Below the pieces are notes generated by a model. That model was not told the DNA's origin, did no database searches, and saw only the letters and a list, made by a program, of their open reading frames with translations. Shown here one piece after another: positions 1 through 8,071 of a stretch of DNA of 38,149 nucleotides. Source of the stretch: Anaerolineaceae bacterium (GTDB lineage: Bacteria > Chloroflexota > Anaerolineae > Promineifilales > Promineifilaceae). How positions within the stretch are numbered: position 1 is the first letter of the stretch; each line of letters starts with the position of its first letter. The position numbers and the translations under genes are program-made. The DNA lies in assembly GCA_002699125.1 (NCBI GenBank), contig PABI01000118.1, positions 1 through 38,149 on the forward strand, given 5' to 3'.

Positions 1-18
1 CACGGTTTTTCAGTAGTC
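1..18 (+). repeat. Left terminal inverted repeat of the insertion sequence
   Basis: CACGGTTTTTCAGTAGTC is identical to the reverse complement of 1263-1280. Identity ends after 18 bases. Confidence 0.88.
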
Positions 19-94
19 GGTGAAAAAACACAAAAATCACCTCATTCTGGTAAGATGGAGTTTCTCGTAAACCAACAACCAGAAGAGGTGATAG

Positions 95-1264
95 ATGAAG
101 CATATCATATTGGAAGCCAATGATATAGATGTCATTGCTTTTGACTTGGCCGATTTAGCCGCTCGCTTAAACAAACTCACAGATACACGGGATAAACGAG
201 GTAAGATTTATCCACTGGGTATGCTGTTGACGATGATTATTTTGGCCAAGCTGGCAGGAGAAGATAAGCCATCAGGTATTGCGGAGTGGATTCGGTTGCG
301 CTGTGATGCCTTTGTCATCATTTTCAACTGCAAACACCAGCGGATGCCCTGTCTCAATATTATCCGCGGCGTGCTACAAGAGGTCATTTCCATCGAAGAG
401 TTAGAGAAATTATTGGGCGACTATTTGTATGAAACGTATGGGGGTCAACAAAGTCGTCTGGTGACGATGGATGGCAAAACCATGCGGGGCACGATTCCTA
501 AAGGCTGCACACAAGGCACCCATCTGATGGCTGCCTACTTGCCGGATGAAGGGATTGTCTTGAAGCAAGTTGTGGTTGAGAGCAAAGAAAATGAAATCAG
601 CGCGGCCCCGCAGCTAGTCGAGGCGCTCGACCTGAAACAGAAGGTAATTTGTGGCGACGCGATGCACACCCAACGCCAACTCTCGGTAGAAATATTAGCC
701 AAAGGGGGTGACTACCTCTGGTTTCTCAAGGAGAATCAGGCCACTGTGCTGGCCGATGTCCAACGGTTTTTCGAACCACCCCAACGGTGTGCAGGGTATG
801 CTTTGCCAGAGCTGCCCCGCAGCGTCGCTGAGTTTACCAACAAAGGGCATGGCCGTCTAGAAAAGCGCCAACTCACCTTAATGGTCGATGAACAACAATT
901 TCTAGATTGGCCAGGGGTGAGGCAGGTTTTTCGTTTAGAACGGCGGGTCAAACAGGTGCGTACGGGTATGGAAACAATCGAAGTGGTTTATGGCATCACC
1001 AGTTGTAACCCCCAAGTAGGAACGGCGGAGCAGATGCTAAAGTGGACAAGGGCTTACTGGGGCATCGAAAATGGACTGCATTACCGACGGGATGTGACGT
1101 TGCACGAAGATGCCACGCGTATCTCAAAACCCAATTCAAATTTGGCCAGAGCCATCGCTGCAATTAACAATTTCATTGTAGCATTGGCCCAAAAGTTAAG
1201 ATATGCCAATCTCGCCTCAGCCAGGCGCATCTTTAATGCCAGGATTGCGGCTCAACTTTTTTGA
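95..1264 (+). CDS. ISAs1-family transposase (DDE type)
   Basis: The 389-residue protein should cut and rejoin the ends of its insertion sequence with a DDE catalytic triad. Family signatures are visible: MDGKTMRGT (first Asp) near residue 130, ICGDAMHTQR (second Asp) near residue 188, and YWGIENGLHY followed by DVTLHEDATR (Glu region) near residues 325-345. The N-terminal part with the pattern GKIYPLGMLLTMI is the usual ISAs1/H-repeat-associated N-domain, and the length is normal for an intact family member. A purine-rich AGAGGTG about 6 bases before the ATG serves as ribosome binding site. No frameshift or internal stop is seen, so it may be active. It is the only gene of the element. Confidence 0.93.
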   Translation: MKHIILEANDIDVIAFDLADLAARLNKLTDTRDKRGKIYPLGMLLTMIILAKLAGEDKPSGIAEWIRLRCDAFVIIFNCKHQRMPCLNIIRGVLQEVISIEELEKLLGDYLYETYGGQQSRLVTMDGKTMRGTIPKGCTQGTHLMAAYLPDEGIVLKQVVVESKENEISAAPQLVEALDLKQKVICGDAMHTQRQLSVEILAKGGDYLWFLKENQATVLADVQRFFEPPQRCAGYALPELPRSVAEFTNKGHGRLEKRQLTLMVDEQQFLDWPGVRQVFRLERRVKQVRTGMETIEVVYGITSCNPQVGTAEQMLKWTRAYWGIENGLHYRRDVTLHEDATRISKPNSNLARAIAAINNFIVALAQKLRYANLASARRIFNARIAAQLF

Positions 1265-1280
1265 CTACTGAAAAACCGTG
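1263..1280 (-). repeat. Right terminal inverted repeat of the insertion sequence
   Basis: This is the inverse of 1-18 with no mismatch. It overlaps the last two bases of the transposase stop codon. Confidence 0.88.
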
Positions 1281-1294
1281 CACCACCAAATGAT

Positions 1295-3715
1295 TTAGTT
1301 GCGCTGCACTGAACTCAATAGGTCGGGGGGCATAACGGGGTTAAAGCTCAGCGAATTGCACACCCTGGTATCATTTTCTTCAATTTCGGCTGCGTCGGCA
1401 TCGCCGGTGAAGGCGGCATATTGGCCCAGGCCAAAATAAGCGGCCATCACATTGCAGGCTACCGGCGCGGCCCATTGCGATCCTTCGCCGCCATGATACA
1501 AAAAGGCCGACACCACAATTTCTGGCTCGTCGAACGGTGCGTACCCCACATACCAGGAATGGGTGGGCAAAATACGCCGGTTCAGGATGTCATCAAAGCT
1601 GCACCAACCTTTTTCGATGGCAATGTTGTCGCAAAATTCGGCCGTTCCCGTTTTACCAGCAGTCGTAATGCCAAACGGATCCAGCCAATCAACGTAGGTG
1701 GCCCCGGTGTAAAACTCTTCTTCATTGACAAATACGTTTACCAGGCGCATTCCCTCAGCAATGGTTGCCAAATGGTCCCGGTCCACATCCACGGCGTTAA
1801 GCACCTCTGGCTGGTAAATATATTCGCCGTTGGCGTCGAAGCGCACGTTTAGGGAGGGGTTTTCTATGGGATTGCCGTTGGCGTCGGTGAAAATGGTACG
1901 GCCGTCTGCCCCCAACCGTGCCCGCGCCGTAATCTGGCTGTTATCATCTACAAACACAATGTTGCCTTCCGCATCTGTCATGTGGTGAATAATGGAGGGG
2001 CGATACAAAAAGCCACCATTGGCCACCACGGCAGCCATTTGCGCCACCTGCATTGGCGAAGCCGTCAGGAATCCCTGGCCAATCCCCATATTGTAATCAT
2101 CACCGGTGGACCACGGCTCGCCGTACACACGCGCCTTCCAGCCGCGATCTGGCGGCAAGTCGCCGGCGGCTTCCAGGGGTAGCTCAATACCCTGTACGCG
2201 GCCAAAGCCAAACTGGGACGCATAGCGCGAAAGCGTGTCGATGCCCAAACCTTCCACAAATTCGCCATCCTGGTCAAAGCCGCCGCTGATTTTGTAATAA
2301 TAAATATCACAAGAGTTGGCCAGCCCGGTGATGGCGTTCATCAGCCCGTGGCCCTCACGGAACCAGCAGACAAACGTCTGGGCGCGCCCCGGGTCGTTGG
2401 GCGAAAATCGGTTGGGGATCGTAATCTCGCCGGAACCCAAAATCAGGCGTGAGGCAGTAACAGTCCCTTCCTGAAGTGATGCCGACCCCGGCACAAGCTT
2501 GAAGGTAGATCCTGGTGGATAAATACTGCTCATCGCATGATTCACAAACGGTTGGTATACGCTGCGCGACTGGGTCAGATAATATTCCACAGGGACTTCG
2601 GTTTGGAAGCGATTATTGTCGAAGCTGGGCAGGCTAGCCATCGCTAAAATCTCGCCCGTTTGCGGATTCATTGCCACGACCGCTCCTTGCTGCACTTCTA
2701 AAAAGGATTCCTGGCCGGTAATTGGGTCTCGCGAGGGGACGAGCTCGCGCTGCGCCATGGCCTGGCGCAAAATTTCGGTAGCAATGATTTGCAAATCAAT
2801 ATCCAGGGTGAGATGCAAATTCAAACCGGCTGTTGGCTCAACTTCTGTGCCAATCTGACGCAGTTCGCGTCCGGTCCAATCCACTTCAATCTGGCGTTCG
2901 CCCTTGGTGCCGGCCATCTCAATTTCCATAGAAGATTCCAGCCCGGCCCAGCCCACGCGGTCGTCACGCTGGTAGCCCAATCCTAAATTAAGCCAGTTTT
3001 CATTGGGCAATGGTCCCATAAAGCCAATAATAGACGCAGTGTATTCGGCCGTGGGATAGTAACGCAGCGGCTCGGGGAGGACGCGAACGCCGGGCAGAAA
3101 GATGCTTTCTTGCTCAATGGTGTACGCCTGCGTGATGGGAATGCCAGAAGTAATGACGGCCGGAATGTATTGCAGCGGGGCGTTGATGCGCACAATTTCG
3201 GCGATGCTGTCTGGCAGTTGGGGCACCACGCCTGCCTGGTCCAACGTTTCCTGGCCAGAGACGCCATAGATCTCCGCCAGGCGGGTATAAGTTTCTACCA
3301 GTTCGGGATTGGCTGCTTCGACAAGTGCTTGCTGCTCAACCGTATTGGTAACGGGCACCCCGGTTAGCAGTGAGAGCCGTTCATAAATCGCCTGAAGCTC
3401 ATTTTCATCGTCGGGCAAAAAGGTAGGCGTGATGGTGACGTTAAAGCTGGGAATATTGATGGCCAGCGGATCGCCATCGCGATCGAAGATAACGCCGCGG
3501 GGGGCATCGTTACGCAAGATGGCAAACTGGTTTTCCTGGGCCAGCGCTTCAAGCTCGCCGCCCGCTGTTTGTTGAATCCAATAAACGCGATAGAGCAGCA
3601 TACCTAAAACGGCAACGACGGCAATGCGAAAGAAAAAGAGACGGCCGCGCAGGCCAAAATCTTCTTTTTCCAGTTCTTCCATATCTTCTACGCGGTCCCA
3701 ACCCATTCGAGACAT
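1295..3715 (-). CDS. mrdA: Penicillin-binding protein 2, peptidoglycan D,D-transpeptidase of the elongasome
   Basis: A membrane-anchored transpeptidase that cross-links lateral-wall peptidoglycan with MreBCD and RodA. One N-terminal membrane segment lies at about residues 27-46. A PBP dimerisation region starting near RGVIFDRDG follows, then the transpeptidase domain. All three active-site motifs are present: STFK with catalytic Ser403, SCD at 468-470 (the SxD form usual in PBP2), and KTGTAE from Lys688. At 806 residues it is longer than typical PBP2 proteins of about 600-650. Extra sequence lies between the SxD and KTG motifs, including an Asp/Asn/Gly-rich stretch near 590-640, and there is an acidic C-terminal tail. 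It is the last gene of the mreB-mreC-mreD-mrdA set, separated from mreD by a 113-bp gap carrying a dispersed repeat. No rodA is visible. Confidence 0.93.
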   Translation of the reverse strand: MSRMGWDRVEDMEELEKEDFGLRGRLFFFRIAVVAVLGMLLYRVYWIQQTAGGELEALAQENQFAILRNDAPRGVIFDRDGDPLAINIPSFNVTITPTFLPDDENELQAIYERLSLLTGVPVTNTVEQQALVEAANPELVETYTRLAEIYGVSGQETLDQAGVVPQLPDSIAEIVRINAPLQYIPAVITSGIPITQAYTIEQESIFLPGVRVLPEPLRYYPTAEYTASIIGFMGPLPNENWLNLGLGYQRDDRVGWAGLESSMEIEMAGTKGERQIEVDWTGRELRQIGTEVEPTAGLNLHLTLDIDLQIIATEILRQAMAQRELVPSRDPITGQESFLEVQQGAVVAMNPQTGEILAMASLPSFDNNRFQTEVPVEYYLTQSRSVYQPFVNHAMSSIYPPGSTFKLVPGSASLQEGTVTASRLILGSGEITIPNRFSPNDPGRAQTFVCWFREGHGLMNAITGLANSCDIYYYKISGGFDQDGEFVEGLGIDTLSRYASQFGFGRVQGIELPLEAAGDLPPDRGWKARVYGEPWSTGDDYNMGIGQGFLTASPMQVAQMAAVVANGGFLYRPSIIHHMTDAEGNIVFVDDNSQITARARLGADGRTIFTDANGNPIENPSLNVRFDANGEYIYQPEVLNAVDVDRDHLATIAEGMRLVNVFVNEEEFYTGATYVDWLDPFGITTAGKTGTAEFCDNIAIEKGWCSFDDILNRRILPTHSWYVGYAPFDEPEIVVSAFLYHGGEGSQWAAPVACNVMAAYFGLGQYAAFTGDADAAEIEENDTRVCNSLSFNPVMPPDLLSSVQRN

Positions 3716-3734
3716 AATTGTTTCCTTAGCAATT

Positions 3735-3759
3735 AACGCAGAGGCGCGGAGGCACAGAG
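3735..3759. repeat. Dispersed intergenic repeat, ACGCAGAGGCGCG family, copy 1
   Basis: This sits in the mreD-mrdA gap. Its core AACGCAGAGGCGCG recurs in inverse orientation at 8042-8066, with a similar flank (GAGGCACAGAG here, AAGGCGCAGAG there). Confidence 0.6.
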
Positions 3760-3828
3760 AACAAAGCCTTTGCCATCTGCGGATCTTCTTTCAGCGACAT
3801 TGCGCGGTCGATACCATCTCCTCAGAAA

Positions 3829-4329
3829 CTAAAGCTGCACGCGACGCGGCCGTATAGCCCGGTCGATGAGATAAAGCAGCCAATAGATCGGCAGGATAGC
3901 CAGAACGTGTACCAGCAGGATATTGGGCAAAATCGCGATGCTTTGAAAGTCGGCAATGGTGCCAAACAGGCGCAGCAGCACAAGCTCGATGATAAAGCTG
4001 ATGACGGTTGCCAGACCGGCGAGGGCCAACGGCAGCAGCAACCGGCTGGTTGGCAGCGCCTGGGTGGCCCAGATAACGGCCGTAATCCCCACCATAAACG
4101 ATACAGACGACACCCCTACCGGTGCAATCGAGAACAAATCGGAAAAGACACCGGCAAAAAAGGCCCACACGGCCCCTTCTTCAATACCGTACAGCAATCC
4201 CCAGGCCAGGGCCACCAGGAAGGCCAGCTGTGGTGAAACGCCAAAGAGGGGGAAGTGGGGTAGAACGGCCGTTTCCACCAAACCTAACACCAGCATCAGC
4301 GGAATTGCCAGATAAATAGAAACAGTCAT
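3829..4329 (-). CDS. mreD: Rod shape-determining protein MreD
   Basis: A small integral membrane protein of 166 residues, within the normal MreD range of about 160-190. It has around five hydrophobic segments and no obvious catalytic motif. MreD is a partner of MreC in the rod-shape complex. The call rests on hydropathy, length and position: its ATG (4329-4327) follows the mreC stop codon with no base between, and mrdA lies downstream. Two in-frame ACGGCCGT copies encode Thr-Ala-Val (ETAV near the N terminus, ITAV near residue 84). MreD sequences diverge strongly, so neighbourhood carries most of the weight. Confidence 0.85.
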   Translation of the reverse strand: MTVSIYLAIPLMLVLGLVETAVLPHFPLFGVSPQLAFLVALAWGLLYGIEEGAVWAFFAGVFSDLFSIAPVGVSSVSFMVGITAVIWATQALPTSRLLLPLALAGLATVISFIIELVLLRLFGTIADFQSIAILPNILLVHVLAILPIYWLLYLIDRAIRPRRVQL

Positions 4330-5190
4330 CTAATTCTCTGTTGGGCTCTCAAAAACAGACGTATCAATCGGATTGAAATCTGTGATGACAAACACAATTT
4401 CCATCGTGTCAAAATCAGTGGCCGGCTGCACAATTGCTTGCTGAAATAGTTCTGCCTCATTCCGATCAACCTGCACAACTCGGCCAATGACAACATCTTG
4501 CGGAAAGTCCCCACCCAGCCCCGATGTCAGCACCACTTCGCCCAGCTCCAGCTGAAATTTGAGATCGATCCAATCAACAATCAGATCGCCCGTTGCGCCG
4601 CGCCCTTTCAGGCTGCCGGTGGCGCGGGAGGTGCCCAACCGTACTGGAATGGCGCTGGCGTTGTCGGTGATCAACACCACCTGAGCCGAATTTTGCGTGG
4701 TGCGGAAGATGCGCCCGATGAGGCCACGTGAGCTTTCTACCGGCATCCCCACCCGCAAACCATCATCTGAACCTTTGTCGATGATGATGCTGCGCACGGC
4801 GGGGCTGGTATCGTAGCCAATGACGTTGGCGGTTTGGCGGCGCAGTTCTGGCGTTTGGCGGGCGCGGTTAAACAAATCTTGCAAAATTTGCCATTCGCCC
4901 TGAATTTCGCGCAGTTCTTCATTTTCGCGCTCTAACGCTTCCAGTTGAGCTTGCAGCGCTTCGATTTCGGTGCGGGCTTCGTCTAAATCGCGGGGGCCGG
5001 AGAGGGCATCGGCAACTGTATCGGTTTGGCGTGAGGTCCAGCCGGCAACGGCCGTTAACGGATCCTGCATAAAGCCAAACAACAGATCCAAATTGCCGGT
5101 GCTGTCTAAAACGCTCAATAAAATGGAGACTCCCAACAGGATAGCCACTGTTGTCCAGCGAATCCTGCGTTGGGCATCGTTTAGGTTCAT
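4330..5190 (-). CDS. mreC: Rod shape-determining protein MreC
   Basis: A 286-residue bitopic membrane protein that links MreB filaments to the extracytoplasmic wall machinery. One membrane helix lies at residues 14-30, followed by a predicted coiled coil at about 68-110 (LDEARTEIEALQAQLEALER). The paired beta-barrel MreC domain follows, recognisable by DKGSDDGLRVGMPV and GLIGRI, which are typical of the family. It lies between mreB and mreD on the same strand, with translation passing directly to mreD. An ACGGCCGT copy encodes LTAV near residue 46. A short repeat of the AGTGAAAAGTAAAAAGTG type lies upstream, between mreC and mreB. Confidence 0.93.
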   Translation of the reverse strand: MNLNDAQRRIRWTTVAILLGVSILLSVLDSTGNLDLLFGFMQDPLTAVAGWTSRQTDTVADALSGPRDLDEARTEIEALQAQLEALERENEELREIQGEWQILQDLFNRARQTPELRRQTANVIGYDTSPAVRSIIIDKGSDDGLRVGMPVESSRGLIGRIFRTTQNSAQVVLITDNASAIPVRLGTSRATGSLKGRGATGDLIVDWIDLKFQLELGEVVLTSGLGGDFPQDVVIGRVVQVDRNEAELFQQAIVQPATDFDTMEIVFVITDFNPIDTSVFESPTEN

Positions 5191-5212
5191 GGTGCTCGGT
5201 AACCAGTGTGTC

Positions 5213-5230
5213 AGTGAAAAGTAAAAAGTG
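5213..5230. repeat. Dispersed repeat, AGTGAAAAGTAAAAAG family, single arm
   Basis: AGTGAAAAGTAAAAAGTG lies in the mreB-mreC gap. Near-identical words form hairpins at 23810-23859 and 26301-26340. Here only one arm is clear. Confidence 0.6.
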
Positions 5231-5319
5231 CTAAGTGAGAAGAGGATAACATAGAAGGATGAATGATAGTTAAGAGACGGATGATCTGGCGATTACCGCT
5301 TGCTGGTCACCGATTATGG

Positions 5320-6381
5320 CTAATGGTGCGTGCTGCCCCGATGCAGGCCGGTGAGTGAGCGTTCCCACAGCTCGATATTTTCCAATACGCGCCCGGCGCC
5401 GCGGGCCACACAGGTCATGGCGTCTTCAGCTACCCAGACGCGCATCTTTACCATATCCTCCAGCCGGTCGGCCAAACCGCGAATTTGAGCGCCACCGCCC
5501 GCTAGGCAAATGCCCACTTCCATCAGATCGGCGACGAGTTCGGGTGGGGTATCGTCCAGGCAGTCGCGTACCGTATCAACGATGATGTTAACCGAGGGAG
5601 CCATTGCCTCACGCAGTTCGATGCTGCTGATTTCTACCGACTGCGGCAGACCGTTGATCAAGTTACGGCCACGCAGCGTCATGGTCCGTTCTTCGGGCAA
5701 GGGAAAGGCAGAGCCGATGCCGATTTTGACGCGTTCGGCCATGCGGTCGCCAATGAGCAGGTTGTATTTGTTGCGGGCATATTGAATGATGTCCTCATCC
5801 ATCTCGTCTCCGGCCACGCGGATGGAGCGGCTGACGACGATGCCGCCCATAGCAAACACGGCCACTTCGGTGGTGCCACCGCCGATATCGACAATCATGC
5901 TGCCGCGCGTTTCGTTGACGGGCAGGCCGGCACCAATGGCCGCGGCCGTTGGCTCTTCAATGAGATGGGCCTCGCGGGCCCCAGCGGAGATAGCCGCATC
6001 GTAAACGGCGCGCTTTTCCACTTCGGTGACACCGCTGGGGATGCCGACCACGACGCGGGGCCGGGGGAAAGGCACAATCATTTGCTCATGCGCCTTGTCG
6101 ATAAAATATTTAAGCATCGCTTCGGTGATCTCAAATTCGGAGATGACGCCGTCACGGAGCGGCCGTATGGCCACAATGTCTGCCGGGGTGCGGCCCACCA
6201 TCTCGCGCGCTTCGGCACCAATAGCCAGCGGTTGACGCGTGCGCCGGTTGATGGCCACCCAGGATGGTTCGTTGATGACAATGCCGCGATCGCGAATATA
6301 GACCAGGGTGTTGGCCGTACCCAGATCGATGCCGATGTCCAGTGAAAACAGGCCCAAGAGCCAATCAAGTGGTCTAAACAA
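5320..6381 (-). CDS. mreB: Rod shape-determining protein MreB (actin homologue)
   Basis: A 353-residue bacterial actin that forms membrane-bound filaments and directs lateral wall synthesis. Nucleotide-binding signatures are intact: DLGTANT from residue 19 (phosphate 1), IVDIGGGTTEVAV near 165 (phosphate 2), and ICLAGGGAQIRGL near 292 (adenosine motif). IEEPTAAAIGAGL, typical of MreB, is also present. The N-terminal hydrophobic stretch (LDWLLGLFSLDIGIDLG) suits direct membrane contact. It is the first gene of the shape operon, with a divergent unknown gene at 6620. No exact ACGGCCGT occurs in this 1-kb gene, only one-sided variants. Confidence 0.96.
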   Translation of the reverse strand: MFRPLDWLLGLFSLDIGIDLGTANTLVYIRDRGIVINEPSWVAINRRTRQPLAIGAEAREMVGRTPADIVAIRPLRDGVISEFEITEAMLKYFIDKAHEQMIVPFPRPRVVVGIPSGVTEVEKRAVYDAAISAGAREAHLIEEPTAAAIGAGLPVNETRGSMIVDIGGGTTEVAVFAMGGIVVSRSIRVAGDEMDEDIIQYARNKYNLLIGDRMAERVKIGIGSAFPLPEERTMTLRGRNLINGLPQSVEISSIELREAMAPSVNIIVDTVRDCLDDTPPELVADLMEVGICLAGGGAQIRGLADRLEDMVKMRVWVAEDAMTCVARGAGRVLENIELWERSLTGLHRGSTHH

Positions 6382-6434
6382 TGTTCCCTACTTTCTCCCT
6401 TCTGTGTGTTCACATTGCGGTGAACCAGCACAAA

Positions 6435-6463
6435 ATTATACTCAACCGTTTACACATCACCAA
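6435..6463 (-). promoter_or_regulatory. Candidate sigma-70-type promoter for the mre operon
   Basis: On the minus strand TTGGTG (6463-6458) is followed after exactly 17 bases by a perfect TATAAT (6440-6435), about 54 bp before the mreB start codon. The -35 box matches poorly, so the call rests on the -10 box and spacing. Confidence 0.45.
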
Positions 6464-6503
6464 TTTTGCCCACAAAATACCCCACGCTTGCCACTAAACT
6501 TTG

Positions 6504-6509
6504 TATAAT
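6504..6509 (+). promoter_or_regulatory. Possible -10 box for the gene at 6620
   Basis: A perfect TATAAT on the plus strand lies about 110 bp before the ATG at 6620. No good -35 hexamer sits at 16-18 bp. It could equally be chance in an AT-rich gap. Confidence 0.3.
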
Positions 6510-6619
6510 TGCTTAGAATGGGATGAGCCAAACGGCCGTTGACGTGAAAACGCTGGGAGAGATTACCCCAAGCTGCGTACTGTCAGGCATCAACAAAATA
6601 GACGTAAGAGGTTTTTACG

Positions 6620-7033
6620 ATGGCAAATAAAGCGTTATTCAAAGATTTAATTTATGATGAAGATGGGAACCGGGTGGAAACGGCCGTTGTCGGACACGAC
6701 ATGTTTTATGTGGTCGACGACGCCGGCTTCAAGCGCCACATCGACGCCGACCAGGTGGACCGGCAGGTGCTTAGCATCTTTTTGCAGCAGCTGGAAGAAA
6801 ACAAAGATATTGCCGTCGAGCAGGCGCTGCGCATGATGGGCAAAGATGATTTGTTTACAAAAGCAGCTATTGACGCCCAGATCAACAACATCGACATGGA
6901 CCAGATCATCGCCCAGGGCATCCCCGCCCAGGCCCGCGACATGATGGGCATGATGGGCTTCCGTATCACCATCAACTTTCATGGCGAGGTCATAGACATC
7001 GCTCAGCCAACAATCCCTGACGACGAGTTATAA
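6620..7033 (+). CDS. Conserved-looking hypothetical protein, cytoplasmic
   Basis: A 137-residue soluble protein that I do not recognise. The N-terminal half looks like a small beta-sheet module (DLIYDEDGNRVETAVVGHDMFYVVDDAGFKRHI). The rest is helical and Met-rich (ARDMMGMMGF), ending in an acidic tail. There is no signal peptide or membrane segment. AAGAGG lies 8 bases before the ATG. It is divergent from mreB, and the phosphoribosyltransferase gene begins 4 bases after its stop, so those two are probably co-transcribed and translationally coupled. Coding character is supported by an in-frame ACGGCCGT (ETAV) and normal composition. Confidence 0.8.
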   Translation: MANKALFKDLIYDEDGNRVETAVVGHDMFYVVDDAGFKRHIDADQVDRQVLSIFLQQLEENKDIAVEQALRMMGKDDLFTKAAIDAQINNIDMDQIIAQGIPAQARDMMGMMGFRITINFHGEVIDIAQPTIPDDEL

Positions 7034-7037
7034 ATTG

Positions 7038-7670
7038 ATGCTGGTCGTGAACGCAACCAGTACCGCCCCAAAAATTATGACGCAAGAAAGTTATGATTAC
7101 GCAAACCGAGATGGCCTCTGGCCGATTTCCTGGAATGATTTTCACGGACTTTGCCAGGCGTTGGCATTGGCGGCGGCGGAGTTCGCGCCGGAGATCATCA
7201 TTGCCATTGGGCGCGGTGGTTTTTATCCTGGCACCCTCATTGCCCATCTACTGCGCACCGAAATTTATCCGGTGCGGTTTACCCGCCGGGTGAATGATGT
7301 GGTGCTGCATGAAGAGCCGCAATGGCTGCTGGAACCGCCGGCCCTGGTAAATGGCAAGCGTATTTTGATTGTGGACGAGATTTCCAGCTCAGGGCAAACG
7401 CTGCTGGGGGCCCGGCAGAAAATTGAAGAAATGGGCGCGGCTGTGGTGAAAACGGCCGTGCTCTACGCGCACACCTGGGGCGTTGACGTTCCCGACTACA
7501 TTGGCCTCATCAGCGATGCCCTGCTGTTGAATCCGTGGGATCGAGAAGCAGTGGTAGACGGCCGTATCCAGTTCCACCCTGAATACATCAGCGCCTTTGC
7601 CCAGCAAGAGATCCCCCTCGACGATTCCCTGCGCATTCCCGCCACGCCTTTCACGCTGGCAAAATCGTAA
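7038..7670 (+). CDS. Phosphoribosyltransferase, xanthine/hypoxanthine-type (COG2236-like)
   Basis: A type I phosphoribosyltransferase of about 210 residues, expected to transfer ribose-5-phosphate from PRPP to a purine base or related substrate. The PRPP-binding motif ILIVDEISSSGQTLL is clear near residue 110, and the N-terminal IIIAIGRGGFYPG loop is typical of the Gpt/Hpt-like group. The ATG at 7038 lies 4 bases after the previous gene's stop. A second ATG at 7077 (MTQESYDYANRDG) is also plausible, and a TTG lies just ahead at 7035. Substrate cannot be read from sequence alone. Two ACGGCCGT copies are in frame (KTAV, DGR). Confidence 0.85.
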   Translation: MLVVNATSTAPKIMTQESYDYANRDGLWPISWNDFHGLCQALALAAAEFAPEIIIAIGRGGFYPGTLIAHLLRTEIYPVRFTRRVNDVVLHEEPQWLLEPPALVNGKRILIVDEISSSGQTLLGARQKIEEMGAAVVKTAVLYAHTWGVDVPDYIGLISDALLLNPWDREAVVDGRIQFHPEYISAFAQQEIPLDDSLRIPATPFTLAKS

Positions 7671-7682
7671 ATTTACAACAAG

Positions 7683-7937
7683 TTATGTGGCTGGCTGGGT
7701 AGCCAGGTCATAAAGGGAAATGCCATCCTGCTGAACTTCTCGCCACAGCGTATCTTGATGATGCTCTAAATGCTCCCACCTGGCTTTGTCAACAAGATGC
7801 GTATTAATGAGCGTGTCAAAATTTAGCGAGATACGAGCGGCAATGCGCCGCACGAATCGTTCGGCATGGTCCAAATTCTCCGATGCTGTCTCATAACTCA
7901 ACATTTCCATCTCGTAATCCACATTGGGTTTCTGCAT
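7683..7937 (-). CDS. Small hypothetical protein
   Basis: An 84-residue, charged, probably all-helical soluble protein (SENLDHAERFVRRIAARI, WEHLEHHQDTLWREVQQDG). I do not recognise a family. It is convergent with the phosphoribosyltransferase and ends 12 bases from that gene's stop. In-frame stops lie just upstream of the ATG, so this start is forced. No strong ribosome binding site is seen. Composition is protein-like, but the short length leaves doubt. Confidence 0.45.
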   Translation of the reverse strand: MQKPNVDYEMEMLSYETASENLDHAERFVRRIAARISLNFDTLINTHLVDKARWEHLEHHQDTLWREVQQDGISLYDLATQPAT

Positions 7938-8041
7938 CCATGCTCATGGTGGATACATTCTAGCATATCCCCAACCAGGACGAACTGGAACAAGCAGGAG
8001 GTTAAGATGAAAAACCCGCAGATTTGCCCACGTAAACTCCC

Positions 8042-8066
8042 CTCTGCGCCTTCGCGCCTCTGCGTT
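8042..8066. repeat. Dispersed intergenic repeat, ACGCAGAGGCGCG family, copy 2
   Basis: This is the inverse of the repeat at 3735-3759 (CGCGCCTCTGCGTT shared exactly). It lies immediately downstream of the sugar transferase stop. Confidence 0.6.
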
Positions 8067-8071
8067 GGCTT

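Larger units (their letters stand above)
1..1280. mobile_element. ISAs1-family-like insertion sequence, apparently complete
   Basis: An 18-bp perfect terminal inverted repeat (CACGGTTTTTCAGTAGTC) lies at 1-18 and, inverted, at 1263-1280. It encloses one transposase gene that fills almost the whole element. The transposase stop codon overlaps the right repeat. The element ends 14 bp beyond the stop codon of the PBP2 gene, so it landed just downstream of the cell-shape operon without breaking it. Its left end coincides with the first base of the window, so the target-site duplication cannot be checked and the true left end could lie slightly further out. The element contains no ACGGCCGT palindrome, unlike most of the window, which fits a foreign origin. 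Confidence 0.88.

Noticed and set aside
5782..6345. 187-residue plus-strand frame opposite mreB
   Set aside because: It is the exact antisense of a highly conserved gene, rich in Gly/Asp/His, with no start signals.
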